This document shows, piece by piece, positions 44,231-53,341 of a stretch of 64,000 nt of DNA (position 1 is the stretch's first letter; each line of letters starts with the position of its first letter). Below the pieces are notes generated by a model, which had not been told where the DNA came from, ran no database searches, and saw nothing but the letters and a program-made list of their open reading frames with translations. The stretch spans positions 1-64,000 of the forward strand of contig NZ_QBKR01000016.1 of NCBI RefSeq assembly GCF_003054245.1. The letters are read 5' to 3'. This DNA is from Melghirimyces profundicolus. Lineage in GTDB: Bacteria > Bacillota > Bacilli > Thermoactinomycetales > DSM-45169. The translations under genes and the position numbers were made by a program.

Positions 44231-45454
44231 GTGCGCGGGATATTGCCCTTCCCTGTGTCTGAATTTACGGAAAGGTTAAACAATACCAAGCGTCTGATGG
44301 AAGAGGCCGGGATCGAAGTCCTGCTGGTCAGCGACCCCGCCAACATGAATTATCTTTCCGGGTATGACGGGTGGTCTTTTTACGTGCCGCAGATGCTCGT
44401 GGTGATCGCGGACGAAGAGCAACCCATCTGGATCGGAAGGAAACAGGATGCAAACGGGGCGAAATTGACGACTTGGTTTCACCCCGACCAGATCATTCCC
44501 TATCCCGATGAATATGTGCAGTCTGCTGGTCGGCATCCCATGGATTTTGTTTCCGATATTTTAACACAAATCGGACAGTCGAACCGGCGGATCGGAGTGG
44601 AATTGGATGCCTATTATTTCTCCGCCCGTTCTTACGAACAGTTGAAAATAAAGATGCCGAACACCCGGTTTATCGACGCGACTCTGCTTGTCAACCGGGT
44701 CCGGATGGTCAAGTCCGACCAGGAAATCGAATTTATGCGCCGCGCGGCGAGGATCGTGGAAGGGGCGATGCGGGAGGGAATCCGTTCCATCGGTGCGGGG
44801 GTTCGCGAGTGTGACGTGGCGGCCAACATCAGTTACGCCCAGGTGAAGGGGACACCCGACTACGGCGGCGATTACCCGTCCATCGTCCCCCTGCTCCCCT
44901 CCGGCATCAAGACGTGCACCCCCCATCTGACCTGGTCCGACAGCCGGTACCGAAAAGGGGATGCGGTCATCCTGGAGTTGGCCGGTTGCCACAAACGATA
45001 TCATTCCCCAATGGCCCGGACGGCGGTGATCGGATCCGCTTCTCCCAAGTTGAAAGATCTGGCCGAAGTGGTGATTGAGGGGTTGAATGTCACCCTGGAA
45101 GCGATCCGGCCGGGGATGACCTGTGAGGAAGTGGAAAGGGCCTGGAGAAAGGTGATTGAACGACGGGGGTACTTCAAAGATTCACGGCTGGGTTATTCCG
45201 TCGGCCTCAATTATCCCCCGGACTGGGGAGAGCACACGGCCAGCCTCCGTCTGGGTGACCAAACGGTGTTGCAACCCAACATGACCTTTCACCTGATTCC
45301 CGGGATCTGGATGGACCATTACGGAGTGGAACTGTCGGAAACCTTCCGGGTGACGGAAACGGGTTGCGAAGTGCTGGCCAATTTCCCGAGAGAGCTGTTT
45401 GAAATTTGCGAACCGCCGCTGGCCGCCATCTCAGTGGAAGAAAGCGGGGCGTAA
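44231..45454 (+). CDS. doeA: Ectoine hydrolase (DoeA/EutD, M24 peptidase fold)
   Basis: 407 residues with the creatinase-like N-terminal domain (LVSDPANMNYLSGYDGWSFY) and a C-terminal pita-bread domain. It opens the ectoine ring to N-alpha-acetyl-2,4-diaminobutyrate. Substrate-specific regions include GDYPSIVPLLPSG, CHKRYHSPMARTA and GYSVGLNYPPDWGEH. Classical M24 metal ligands are not all conserved, as in ectoine hydrolases. GTG start after AGGGGG. Confidence 0.93.
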   Translation: MRGILPFPVSEFTERLNNTKRLMEEAGIEVLLVSDPANMNYLSGYDGWSFYVPQMLVVIADEEQPIWIGRKQDANGAKLTTWFHPDQIIPYPDEYVQSAGRHPMDFVSDILTQIGQSNRRIGVELDAYYFSARSYEQLKIKMPNTRFIDATLLVNRVRMVKSDQEIEFMRRAARIVEGAMREGIRSIGAGVRECDVAANISYAQVKGTPDYGGDYPSIVPLLPSGIKTCTPHLTWSDSRYRKGDAVILELAGCHKRYHSPMARTAVIGSASPKLKDLAEVVIEGLNVTLEAIRPGMTCEEVERAWRKVIERRGYFKDSRLGYSVGLNYPPDWGEHTASLRLGDQTVLQPNMTFHLIPGIWMDHYGVELSETFRVTETGCEVLANFPRELFEICEPPLAAISVEESGA

Positions 45455-45457
45455 TCG

Positions 45458-46435
45458 ATGTGGGTGTTCAGCCATAAGGAGATCCAAAACGCGGTCCGGT
45501 TGGATCCGGAAGCGGTCCGTGCGGTGGAAAAAGGCTTTTCCTCCCTGGCGGAAGGAGGCGTCCGGATGCCTCCCATCCTGCGGGTGGATGTTCCGGAGCA
45601 TCGCGGGGAGGTGGATGTGAAGACGGCAGTGGTGAAGGGTGAACCGTATTTTGCGATCAAGATGTCTTCGGGCTTTTTTCACAATCCGGAGCGGGGGTTG
45701 CCCAGCGGCAGCGGCATGATGGTCCTTCTGGACGTGGAGACGGGAATCCCGGAGGCCGTCCTCCTGGACAATGGATACCTGACGGATGTCCGTACGGCGG
45801 CAGCGGGTGCGGTGGCCGCCCGGCACCTGGCCCCGGCTGAGTTTGACACGGCGGGGGTGATCGGGGCCGGGGCACAGGCCCGTCACCAAATCCGGGCACT
45901 CACCCTGGTGCGCCGGTTCAGGCGGATTCTCGTCTGGTCCCGGAACCGGGAGCGGGCGGAAACCTGCGTACGTGACCTGGAAAGGGAAACGGGAGTGGAA
46001 GCGGTGGCGGTTTCCGATCCGGAATCGGTGGTTCGTAAGGCCCAGGTGGTCGTGACTTCCACCCCCTCCAGCCGGCCTCTCATCCGGAAAGAGTGGCTGC
46101 ACCCCGGGCTGCATGTCACCCTGATGGGCTCCGATGCCGAGCATAAACAGGAGATCGAAGGGGCGGCCATTCCCCGGGCGGACCGGTTTGTCTGCGACAG
46201 CCGGGAACAGTCCCTGCGACTGGGGGAATTGCGGTCGGCCGTGGCGGAAGGATGGATCGGAAAGGAAGAAAAAGTGACCGAACTGGGGGCGATCACCTCC
46301 GGGCGTTTGCCGGGACGTACGTCGGAAAAGGAAATCACCCTTTGCGACTTGACCGGGACGGGGGTTCAAGACACCGTGATTGCGATCTTGGCCTACCGGC
46401 GTCTCCGGAACCGGGGTGACGGAACCCGATTTTAA
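45458..46435 (+). CDS. eutC: Ornithine cyclodeaminase-like protein EutC
   Basis: 325 residues, mu-crystallin/ornithine cyclodeaminase family. Lys-containing KTAVVKGEPYFAIKMSSGFF and the NAD-binding VIGAGAQARHQIRAL are visible, with DNGYLTDVRTAAAGAVAARH before it. In ectoine users it is named EutC and pairs with EutB. Starts 3 bp after doeA. Confidence 0.88.
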   Translation: MWVFSHKEIQNAVRLDPEAVRAVEKGFSSLAEGGVRMPPILRVDVPEHRGEVDVKTAVVKGEPYFAIKMSSGFFHNPERGLPSGSGMMVLLDVETGIPEAVLLDNGYLTDVRTAAAGAVAARHLAPAEFDTAGVIGAGAQARHQIRALTLVRRFRRILVWSRNRERAETCVRDLERETGVEAVAVSDPESVVRKAQVVVTSTPSSRPLIRKEWLHPGLHVTLMGSDAEHKQEIEGAAIPRADRFVCDSREQSLRLGELRSAVAEGWIGKEEKVTELGAITSGRLPGRTSEKEITLCDLTGTGVQDTVIAILAYRRLRNRGDGTRF

Positions 46436-46460
46436 ACCATCGGATGAGGAGTGATCGGTT

Positions 46461-47681
46461 GTGACTCAACAGCGTTTTTGCGGTGAAGAGGTTTCCAGGG
46501 GAACCCGTTCCGTCTGGGCGGGGGAAGAGGAGTATCTGCTCCAGGGAGCCACCCAGGTGCCGGTGGTGCACAGCGTTTCCTTCGGATACCGGGACATCGA
46601 CCACTGGCACGAAGTGGCCCTGGGCCGGAAGGAAGGCCATATTTACGGGAGGAACAGCAATCCCACGGTCCAGGTGTTTGAAGAGAAGGTGCGCCTCTTG
46701 GAAGGGGCCGAGGCGGCGGTTTCCTTTGCCACCGGTATGGCGGCCATCTCCAATGCCCTTTTCACCTTCCTCTCTCCCGGCGACCGGGTGGTGACGATCA
46801 AGGATACCTACGGGGGGACCAGCAAAATCTTCCTCGAACATCTTCCCCGTTTTCAGGTGGATGTCAAGATGTGTGACACCCACGATTTCGACGCCATTGA
46901 AGAAGAGATCGGGAAGGGCTGCAACGTTCTCTACTTGGAAACGCCGACCAATCCGACGCTGAAGGTGCTGGACCTGGAGCGTTTGGTCCGGGCCGCCCGC
47001 CGGAAAGGGGCGCTGGTTTTCGTTGACAACACCTTTGCCACTCCCATCAACCAGAACCCGTTGGATCTGGGGGCCGACCTGGTGATCCACAGTGCCACCA
47101 AATTCCTGGGGGGTCATGCTGACGCACTGGGGGGGGTGATCTGCGGGCCGGAGGAATTGGTGAAAAAGGTGTACCAATACCGGGAAATCCAAGGGGCCAC
47201 TCTTCACCCGATGGCAGCCTATCTTTTGCTTCGGGGAATGAAGACCCTCCATCTCCGGATCCGGCAACAGAATGAGAGCGCTCTGACCATCGCCCGTTGG
47301 CTGGAGAACCATTCCTCCGTGGAAGGGGTCTACTATCCCGGGCTCCCGAGCCACCCCCACCATGAGATTGCCCACAAGCAGATGCGCGGTTACGGAGGGG
47401 TGCTGAGCTTCTCTCTGACAGGCGGAATCGAGGCGGTGCGTGCCTTCCTTCCCGGTCTCCGGTATGCCCACCTGGCGGCCAACCTGGGTTCGGTGGAAAC
47501 CGTGGCCGGTCCGCCGCGGACCAGCAGTCACGTGGAGTGCACCGAAGAGGAACGGCAAGCGATGGGAATTCCCGAGGGGCTGGTTCGTTACTCTGTCGGG
47601 ATCGAGGAGACGGAGGACCTGATCACAGACCTGAGGCAGGCCCTGGACCGTCTGCCGGAGCGTATACGGATCCCCTCGTAA
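46461..47681 (+). CDS. Cystathionine gamma-synthase-type PLP enzyme
   Basis: 406 residues, Cys/Met-metabolism PLP family. Tyr and Arg of the partner site are in GHIYGRNSNPTVQ, FATGMAAISNAL follows, and the PLP lysine is in IHSATKFLGGHADALGG. Members do gamma-replacement on activated homoserine or beta/gamma-elimination. This is not part of the known eut/doe set. Inside this operon next to hom it may draw on homoserine derived from ectoine, or act on a diaminobutyrate-like compound; unproven. Confidence 0.85.
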   Translation: MTQQRFCGEEVSRGTRSVWAGEEEYLLQGATQVPVVHSVSFGYRDIDHWHEVALGRKEGHIYGRNSNPTVQVFEEKVRLLEGAEAAVSFATGMAAISNALFTFLSPGDRVVTIKDTYGGTSKIFLEHLPRFQVDVKMCDTHDFDAIEEEIGKGCNVLYLETPTNPTLKVLDLERLVRAARRKGALVFVDNTFATPINQNPLDLGADLVIHSATKFLGGHADALGGVICGPEELVKKVYQYREIQGATLHPMAAYLLLRGMKTLHLRIRQQNESALTIARWLENHSSVEGVYYPGLPSHPHHEIAHKQMRGYGGVLSFSLTGGIEAVRAFLPGLRYAHLAANLGSVETVAGPPRTSSHVECTEEERQAMGIPEGLVRYSVGIEETEDLITDLRQALDRLPERIRIPS

Positions 47682-47701
47682 GGGACAGTAAGAAAAAATG
47701 G

Positions 47702-47737
47702 AAGCGCAACCCGCATAAACAAAGGGGTTGCGCTTCG
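47702..47737 (+). promoter_or_regulatory. Intercistronic hairpin in the catabolic operon
   Basis: GAAGCGCAACCC and GGGTTGCGCTTC form a perfect stem of about 12 bp with an 11-nt loop between the gamma-synthase-like and M20 genes. No T-run follows, so it may stabilise or process mRNA rather than terminate. Confidence 0.55.
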
Positions 47738-47746
47738 TCTGGGGGG

Positions 47747-48955
47747 ATGGGCGTGACGGTGAAAAATATGGGGGAAGAAGCGGAAAAACTGCGGGAACAG
47801 CTGGTGGAATGGCGGCGGCGGATCCATTCCAACCCGGAGTTGAGCTTCCGTGAATTTGAAACCTCCCGCCTGGTGGCGGAGGAACTTCGAAAGATCGAAG
47901 GTATGAAAGTGGAAACGGAGGTGGGGGTGACCGGAGTGGTCGGAACGCTCACCCGCGGAACCGGGAAAACCGTTGCCCTCCGGGCGGATATGGATGCCCT
48001 CCCGATCATGGAAGCGGGGGAACGTCCTTACCGTTCCCAAAATCCCGGGGTGATGCACGCCTGCGGACATGATGCCCATACGGCCATCTTGCTGGGAGCG
48101 GCCCGCCTGCTGGGGCAAGTGTTCCGGAGGGAAGACGTTGGGGGGACGGTGAAGCTTTTGTTTCAACCGGCGGAGGAACATACGGGAGCCGCCGGGTCGA
48201 CCGGGGCCCCCCGCATGATGGAGGACGGAGTGCTGGACGGGGTGGAAGAGGTGATCGCCCTTCATATGAATCCCGAACGGCCCGTCGGAGAAGTTCAGAT
48301 GAACGACGGGTACACCATGGCCAGCGTCGACACGTTTCAGGGGACCCTGTACGGCACCGGGGGACACGGGGCCTATCCTCATCTCGGGACGGACCCCACC
48401 TGGATGTTGTTGCCGGTGCTGCAGGCCCTCCACGGGATTGTTGCCCGACGGATTTCCCCTCTGGAGCCCGCCGTCGTCAGCGTGGGTCAGATCCACGCCG
48501 GGACGGCCAGCAACGTGATTCCATCGGAAGTCTTCATCCAGGGGACCATCCGGACTTATACCCCGGAGACCCGCGAGAGGATGGCAGAGGAGTTGGAAAA
48601 AGCCTTCTCTCTGGCAACCGCTCTGGGAGGGAACTGCCACTTTCAGGTGGAACGGGGGGAGCCGGGTCTCTATAACAATCCCGGGGTGAACGGGGTGATT
48701 CGGGAGGCGATCCGGGATCTTTTCCCGGAGATGAAGGTGCACAGCGGTCCCTTCGGAATGGGAGCGGAGGATTTCAGTTACATGACGGAGGCGGTGCCGG
48801 GGGCGATGTTTTTTCTGGGTTGCGCAATCCCGGACGGGGTTCACCGGGATCTGCACACCCCGATTTTCGATATCGACGAAGGCTGTCTTCCCGTCGGGGC
48901 GGCGATCTTGGCGGAGGCGGCCCTCCGGTTGTTAAAAAAGGATGGGAAGAGGTGA
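47747..48955 (+). CDS. M20-family amidohydrolase, candidate acetyl-diaminobutyrate deacetylase
   Basis: About 402 residues. Metal ligands: MHACGHDAHTAILLG, FQPAEEHTGAAGS; dimerisation region GTGGHGAYPHLGTDP; C-terminal GPFGMGAEDFSYMTE and HDLHTPIFD-like RDLHTPIFDIDEG. M20 enzymes remove acyl groups from amino acids. The usual ectoine deacetylase DoeB/EutE belongs to another family (AstE/AspA type), which is absent here, so this gene is the best candidate for that step. ATG 47747 or GTG 47753 after GGGGGG. Confidence 0.85.
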   Translation: MGVTVKNMGEEAEKLREQLVEWRRRIHSNPELSFREFETSRLVAEELRKIEGMKVETEVGVTGVVGTLTRGTGKTVALRADMDALPIMEAGERPYRSQNPGVMHACGHDAHTAILLGAARLLGQVFRREDVGGTVKLLFQPAEEHTGAAGSTGAPRMMEDGVLDGVEEVIALHMNPERPVGEVQMNDGYTMASVDTFQGTLYGTGGHGAYPHLGTDPTWMLLPVLQALHGIVARRISPLEPAVVSVGQIHAGTASNVIPSEVFIQGTIRTYTPETRERMAEELEKAFSLATALGGNCHFQVERGEPGLYNNPGVNGVIREAIRDLFPEMKVHSGPFGMGAEDFSYMTEAVPGAMFFLGCAIPDGVHRDLHTPIFDIDEGCLPVGAAILAEAALRLLKKDGKR

Positions 48956-48961
48956 ACCTCG

Positions 48962-50002
48962 ATGGAGCAACGGTTGGCGATGATCGGGTTTGGGACGGTG
49001 GGCCAGGCACTGGCACGGATTTTACTCGAACGAGGGGAAGAGCTGAAGCGGAAAGAGGGGTACTCGGCGCGGATCACCGCCATTTCCGACACCGTGAAAG
49101 GCGCGCTGTACCATCCTGACGGACTGGATCTCTCCAGCGTCTTCCGATCATTGGAAGAGGCGGGGACGTTGGATGCCTATCCGGATACCGTCGGTTTAAA
49201 GAGGGATTGGGACAGCTTGAAAACCATCCGGGAGACGAACGCCGACACCGTGGTGGAGGTTACGTTCACCAACGTGGATACGGGACAACCGGCGATCGAC
49301 CACTGCCGGGCCGCTTTTGAAGCGGGGAAGAACGTGGTCACCACCAACAAGGGACCGGTGGCGCTGGCGTACCGGGAATTGTCCTCGCTGGCCGCGGAGA
49401 ACGGGGTTGGATGGGGGTTTGAAGGGACCGTGATGAGCGGCACCCCCGCTCTCCGGATGCCCCGGACCGCCTTGGCAGGGGACCGGATCCGGGAAATCCG
49501 GGGGATTCTGAACGGAACCTCCAATTATATTCTCACCCGCATGGAGGAAGGAAAAAGTCTGGAAGAGGCCCTTTCGGAAGCCCGGTCCAAGGGGTATGCC
49601 GAGGCGGACCCCACCAGTGACCTGGAAGGTTTCGACGCGCTGTATAAAGTGATGATCCTTTCCGAAGTGGTGCTGGGGGTTCCCCTGGACCGGAACGAGG
49701 TGGAACGGGTCGGCATCGCACAGTTGTCGGCTGAGGATATCCGAGGGGCGAAAGAAGAGGGAAAGAGGTGGAAAGTTTTGGGCCGACTCCGGGAAGAAGG
49801 AGGGCGGGTCATCGCTTCGGTCAAACCCGTCCCCATCCCGGAGACCGATCCGCTCGCCGGAGTGAGGGGTGCCCTCAACGCCTTGACTTACGAGTGTGAC
49901 TTGTTGGGGCCGGTCACCCTGGTCGGAGCCGGAGCGGGACGTTCGGAGACGGGCTTCGCCCTGTTGGCGGATTTGATCAACATCCGGCGTCAATACCCTT
50001 AG
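48962..50002 (+). CDS. hom: Homoserine dehydrogenase, short form without ACT domain
   Basis: 346 residues. NAD(P) loop MIGFGTVGQALARILL, catalytic region GILNGTSNYILTRMEEG, and EADPTSDLEGFDALYK. It interconverts aspartate semialdehyde and homoserine. The C-terminal regulatory ACT domain of biosynthetic forms is missing, so feedback inhibition by threonine is not expected. Starts 6 bp after the M20 gene, so it belongs to the ectoine operon. Its TAG stop is fused to the end of repeat D. Confidence 0.88.
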   Translation: MEQRLAMIGFGTVGQALARILLERGEELKRKEGYSARITAISDTVKGALYHPDGLDLSSVFRSLEEAGTLDAYPDTVGLKRDWDSLKTIRETNADTVVEVTFTNVDTGQPAIDHCRAAFEAGKNVVTTNKGPVALAYRELSSLAAENGVGWGFEGTVMSGTPALRMPRTALAGDRIREIRGILNGTSNYILTRMEEGKSLEEALSEARSKGYAEADPTSDLEGFDALYKVMILSEVVLGVPLDRNEVERVGIAQLSAEDIRGAKEEGKRWKVLGRLREEGGRVIASVKPVPIPETDPLAGVRGALNALTYECDLLGPVTLVGAGAGRSETGFALLADLINIRRQYP

Positions 50003-50213
50003 AAGCGTTGTGATGGGTGGTCAGGCTCAGGAGGAGGGAAGATTTAACAGCGGCTTTGCGGTCCTGCCCGGCGGAGAGTCAGCCGGCAAGGATGTTCAGG
50101 GGCAAAAGCTTCTCTGTGTTGCATCCCCGGGCGTTGGCCCCTGCCCGCAGCAGGAAGATTCGGAGCGGCTTCGGGTAAATGCCGCCCGTCATTTTTTCAC
50201 AATACTTTCAGGG
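50003..50213 (-). repeat. Dispersed TIR element, copy D
   Basis: Reverse orientation: AAGCGTTGTGATGGGTGGTC at one end and TTTTTTCACAATACTTTCAG at the other. The outer 15-17 bp are imperfect inverted repeats (CCCTTAGAAGCGTTGTGA with TCACAATACTTTCAGGG). It lacks the AAGTCTCGCC block but keeps the CAGGGGC stem. It lies within the catabolic operon, between hom and the aldehyde dehydrogenase gene. Confidence 0.87.
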
Positions 50214-50247
50214 AGTGTGGTCCTTCCTATTTCTGAAGGGGGTCGAT

Positions 50248-51690
50248 TTGAAAATGTGGACGATTCATGACAAAATGGGGTTTAGCCCCGGTCATTCGGT
50301 GAAATGTAAAAACAGGATAGAGGTTCGCGATCCGCAGGATGATTCCCTGATCGCAACCGTGCCCGCCGTCACCGCCGAAGGGATGGAAAAGGCAGTGAAG
50401 CGCGGGGGAGAAGGTGCCAAGATTGCCGCCGAAATGCCCGTTCACCAGAGGGTTTCCGTTTTGCACCGTTCCGCCGATCTGGTGGCTTCCCGCCGGGAGG
50501 AGTTCGCCACCCTGATCTCCCGGGAAGGGAGCAAAACGATCCGCGAGGCCCGAAAGGAAGTCGACCGCGCTGTGGAGACGCTCCGGATCAGTGCGGAAGA
50601 GGCCCGGAGGATCCAGGGAGAAACCCTTTCATTTGACCAAATGCCTGGGAGCGAGAACCGGGCGGGAGGCTGGTACCGCTTCCCGATCGGTCTCGTCGGC
50701 GCCATCACCCCGTTCAACGACCCCCTCAACCTGGTGGCACACAAGGTGGGTCCCGCCGTGGCATCCGGCAATGCCGTGATCGTCAAACCCGCCAGCTTCA
50801 CACCCTTGAGCGCCCTCAAGTTGTGGGAGGTCATGCAGGAAGCGGGGCTGCCTTCCCCGGTCTTTTCGGTGGTTCCCGGCCGCGGGGGCGAAGTGGGAGA
50901 CGTCTTGGTCAGCCATCCCGATGTCCGTATGGTCTCCTTCACGGGAGGAGTGGATGCGGGAAGGGAGATCGCCCGGAAAGCCGGAATCAAAAAATTAAGT
51001 ATGGAATTGGGGTCAAACTGCCCGGCGATCGTTCTGGGCGACGCGGACCTCCCTGCCGCCGTCGAATCCTGCGTATCCGGGGCGTTTTGGGCGGCGGGGC
51101 AGAATTGTCTCAAAGTGCAGCGTGTGTATATCGAAGATTCCATCTATGCCGATTTTTTGGAACGGTTCGTCTCCCGAACCCGCCAGTACCGGATCGGAGA
51201 CAAGTTGTCCGAGGAAACGGACATGGGACCGCTCATCCACCGCCGGGAGGCGGAGAGGGTGGACCGTTGGGTAAGGGAAGCACTGGACCAGGGGGCGACG
51301 CTGTGCTGCGGCGGGGAGCGTGACGGAGCATATTACTCCCCGACGGTCCTCACCGACCTCCCGGAAGGAAGCTGTCTGGAGCGGGAAGAAGTGTTCGGTC
51401 CCGTCGTCGGTCTCTATCCGGTTCGAAGTGCGGAGGAAGCGGTCAAGCGGGCCAACCGGTCCGATTTCGGGCTGCAGGCCGGAGTCTTCACCAAGAACCT
51501 CGACCAGGCATTCGGATTGATCCGCCGTCTGGAAGTCGGGGGGGTGATGGTCAACGACAGCAGCGATTACCGGATTGACGCCATGCCCTTCGGCGGCGTC
51601 AAGCAGTCCGGCCTCGGCCGGGAAGGCGTCCGCTTCGCCATCGGGGAGATGACCGAGACCAAAGTGGTCTGTTTCCGGTTGGGAAGTTGA
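50248..51690 (+). CDS. NAD(P)-dependent aldehyde dehydrogenase, candidate aspartate-semialdehyde dehydrogenase (DoeC-like)
   Basis: 480 residues. NAD site and helix: GAITPFNDPLNLVAHKVGPA, FTGGVDAGREIARKAG; catalytic Glu in MELGSNCPAIV, catalytic Cys in AAGQNCLKVQR; EVFGPVVGLYPV near the end. In ectoine catabolism DoeC oxidises aspartate semialdehyde to aspartate; the context makes this the likely role, though succinate-semialdehyde-like activity is possible. The frame is open back into repeat D; TTG 50248 after AAGGGGG is preferred over ATG 50254. Confidence 0.87.
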   Translation: MKMWTIHDKMGFSPGHSVKCKNRIEVRDPQDDSLIATVPAVTAEGMEKAVKRGGEGAKIAAEMPVHQRVSVLHRSADLVASRREEFATLISREGSKTIREARKEVDRAVETLRISAEEARRIQGETLSFDQMPGSENRAGGWYRFPIGLVGAITPFNDPLNLVAHKVGPAVASGNAVIVKPASFTPLSALKLWEVMQEAGLPSPVFSVVPGRGGEVGDVLVSHPDVRMVSFTGGVDAGREIARKAGIKKLSMELGSNCPAIVLGDADLPAAVESCVSGAFWAAGQNCLKVQRVYIEDSIYADFLERFVSRTRQYRIGDKLSEETDMGPLIHRREAERVDRWVREALDQGATLCCGGERDGAYYSPTVLTDLPEGSCLEREEVFGPVVGLYPVRSAEEAVKRANRSDFGLQAGVFTKNLDQAFGLIRRLEVGGVMVNDSSDYRIDAMPFGGVKQSGLGREGVRFAIGEMTETKVVCFRLGS

Positions 51691-51715
51691 AAGAAAAAGA
51701 TGAGGAGGAGACGCC

Positions 51716-52594
51716 TTGAAAAATAACATGGTGAAAATCGGCCTCGCGTTGGTACTGGTGATTTCCCTCATGGGGTGCGGAAACCTCGACGTCGGAGGCA
51801 GCGGCGCAGCTTCCACCCTGGAGAAGGCGAAGGAAGAAGGGAAGATCAAAGTCGGTTTCGCCAACGAGAAGCCTTACGCCTACCGGGATGCCAACGGAAA
51901 AGTGACCGGGGAAGCGGTGGAGATCTCCAAGGCGATCTTTAAGAAAATGGGGATCAAGGAAGTGGAACCCGTGCTGACTGAATTCGGCCAGCTGATTCCC
52001 GGTTTGAAGGCCAAGCGCTTCGACGTGATCACCGCCGGGATGTACATCACCCCGGAACGGTGCAAGGAAGTCGCCTTCGCCGACCCCGAGTACCAGATCG
52101 GGGAAGCCCTGGCGGTGAAGAAGGGGAACCCCAAGGACCTCCACAGCTATGAAGACGTCGTCAAAAACGAAGATGTCAAAGTGGGTGTCATGCAAGGCGC
52201 CATCGAAATCCAGTACATGGAGGATCTGGGTGTGAAAAAAAGCCAGATCAAGCAGTACTCCGATCAGCCGGGGGTGGTGCAGGCCCTGAAATCCGGCCGG
52301 GTGGACGCCATCACCATGACCGGACCCTCCCTCACGGAGATCCTGAAAGCCCAGGGGCAAGAGGGCATTGATGTGGTGAAGGACTTCGAGCAACCGGTGA
52401 TCGACGGCAAGAGCGTCGTCGGCTTCGGCGCCGCCGGTTTCCGGCCCGAGGACAAAGAGTTCCGGGACCAATTCACCCAGGAGCTGAACAAAATGGAGGA
52501 GTCCGGCGAACTTCTGAAGATCCTCAAAGAGTTCAACTTTGGTGATGAAAATCTCCCCGGGGACAAAACCCAGGAAGAGCTCTGCAAAGGATAA
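51716..52594 (+). CDS. ehuB: Ectoine/hydroxyectoine ABC transporter binding lipoprotein EhuB
   Basis: 292 residues. Signal peptide with lipobox SLMGCG (Cys at about 20), then a family-3 solute-binding fold: GKIKVGFANEKPYAYRDANG, LIPGLKAKRFDVITAGMYIT, VGVMQGAIEIQYMEDLG. The region AYRDANGKVTGEAVEISKAI is typical of EhuB. It catches ectoines outside the membrane for EhuCDA. TTG start after GAGGAGACGCC. Confidence 0.92.
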   Translation: MKNNMVKIGLALVLVISLMGCGNLDVGGSGAASTLEKAKEEGKIKVGFANEKPYAYRDANGKVTGEAVEISKAIFKKMGIKEVEPVLTEFGQLIPGLKAKRFDVITAGMYITPERCKEVAFADPEYQIGEALAVKKGNPKDLHSYEDVVKNEDVKVGVMQGAIEIQYMEDLGVKKSQIKQYSDQPGVVQALKSGRVDAITMTGPSLTEILKAQGQEGIDVVKDFEQPVIDGKSVVGFGAAGFRPEDKEFRDQFTQELNKMEESGELLKILKEFNFGDENLPGDKTQEELCKG

Positions 52595-52681
52595 TATTGG
52601 AACATGACCGGGGGGGAGGGAATCCCCCCTGCTCTATGGAATAAAGCAACCAGTGATTTCCCCTGCACTGAACGAAAGGAC

Positions 52682-53338
52682 GTGATACCCATCGACGTTT
52701 ATTCCCGGGTGCTTCCTCTGTTGCTGGACGGCTTTGTTGTTACGATTCAGCTGGTGATCTTCGCAGGCTTCCTTTCATTTGTGATGTCCTTTGTCGGAGG
52801 GTTGGCCCGACTGTCCCGGTTTGCTCCGGTCCGGTGGGTTGCCGGATTCATCATCGAATTTTTCCGGGGCACTTCCCTGTTGGTTCAACTGTTCTGGCTG
52901 TATTACGCCCTGCCCCTGCTGGGGGTCACCCTTCCCACCGGGTTGGTCGGGATCGTGGCATTGATGCTCAACTACGGATCCTACGGCTCCGAGATTGTGC
53001 GCAGCTCCATTCTGGCCATTCCCAAGGGACAGACGGAGGCGGCCATTGCCCTTAACATGACGCCTTTCCAGCGGATGAAGAGCATCATCCTGCCCCAGGC
53101 GTTTCGGATCATGTTGCCCTCCTTCGGAAACCTGATGATCGAGTTGATGAAGGGAACGGCTCTTGTCGCTCTCATCACCATTCCCGACATGACCTATTAC
53201 ATCAAAGAGGCCCGCAACACCATCGGTCACGATACCCAACTCTTCAGCATGTTGCTGGTGGCCTACTTCATCATCGGAATTGCGCTTACCATGCTTTTCC
53301 GTTGGCTCGAGCGCAAATTCAGCGCGGGGAGGGTTTGA
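52682..53338 (+). CDS. ehuC: Ectoine ABC transporter permease EhuC
   Basis: 218 residues, amino-acid-type permease with about five membrane segments: LLLDGFVVTIQLVIFAGFL, FFRGTSLLVQLFWLYYALP and the EAA loop AAIALNMTPFQRMKSIILPQ. The open frame begins at 52604. GTG 52682 gives the family N-terminus, but AAAGGA abuts it with almost no spacing, so start usage is odd. Fourth unit of ehuBCDA transport genes by order B-C-D-A. Confidence 0.9.
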   Translation: MIPIDVYSRVLPLLLDGFVVTIQLVIFAGFLSFVMSFVGGLARLSRFAPVRWVAGFIIEFFRGTSLLVQLFWLYYALPLLGVTLPTGLVGIVALMLNYGSYGSEIVRSSILAIPKGQTEAAIALNMTPFQRMKSIILPQAFRIMLPSFGNLMIELMKGTALVALITIPDMTYYIKEARNTIGHDTQLFSMLLVAYFIIGIALTMLFRWLERKFSAGRV

Positions 53339-53341
53339 TCG

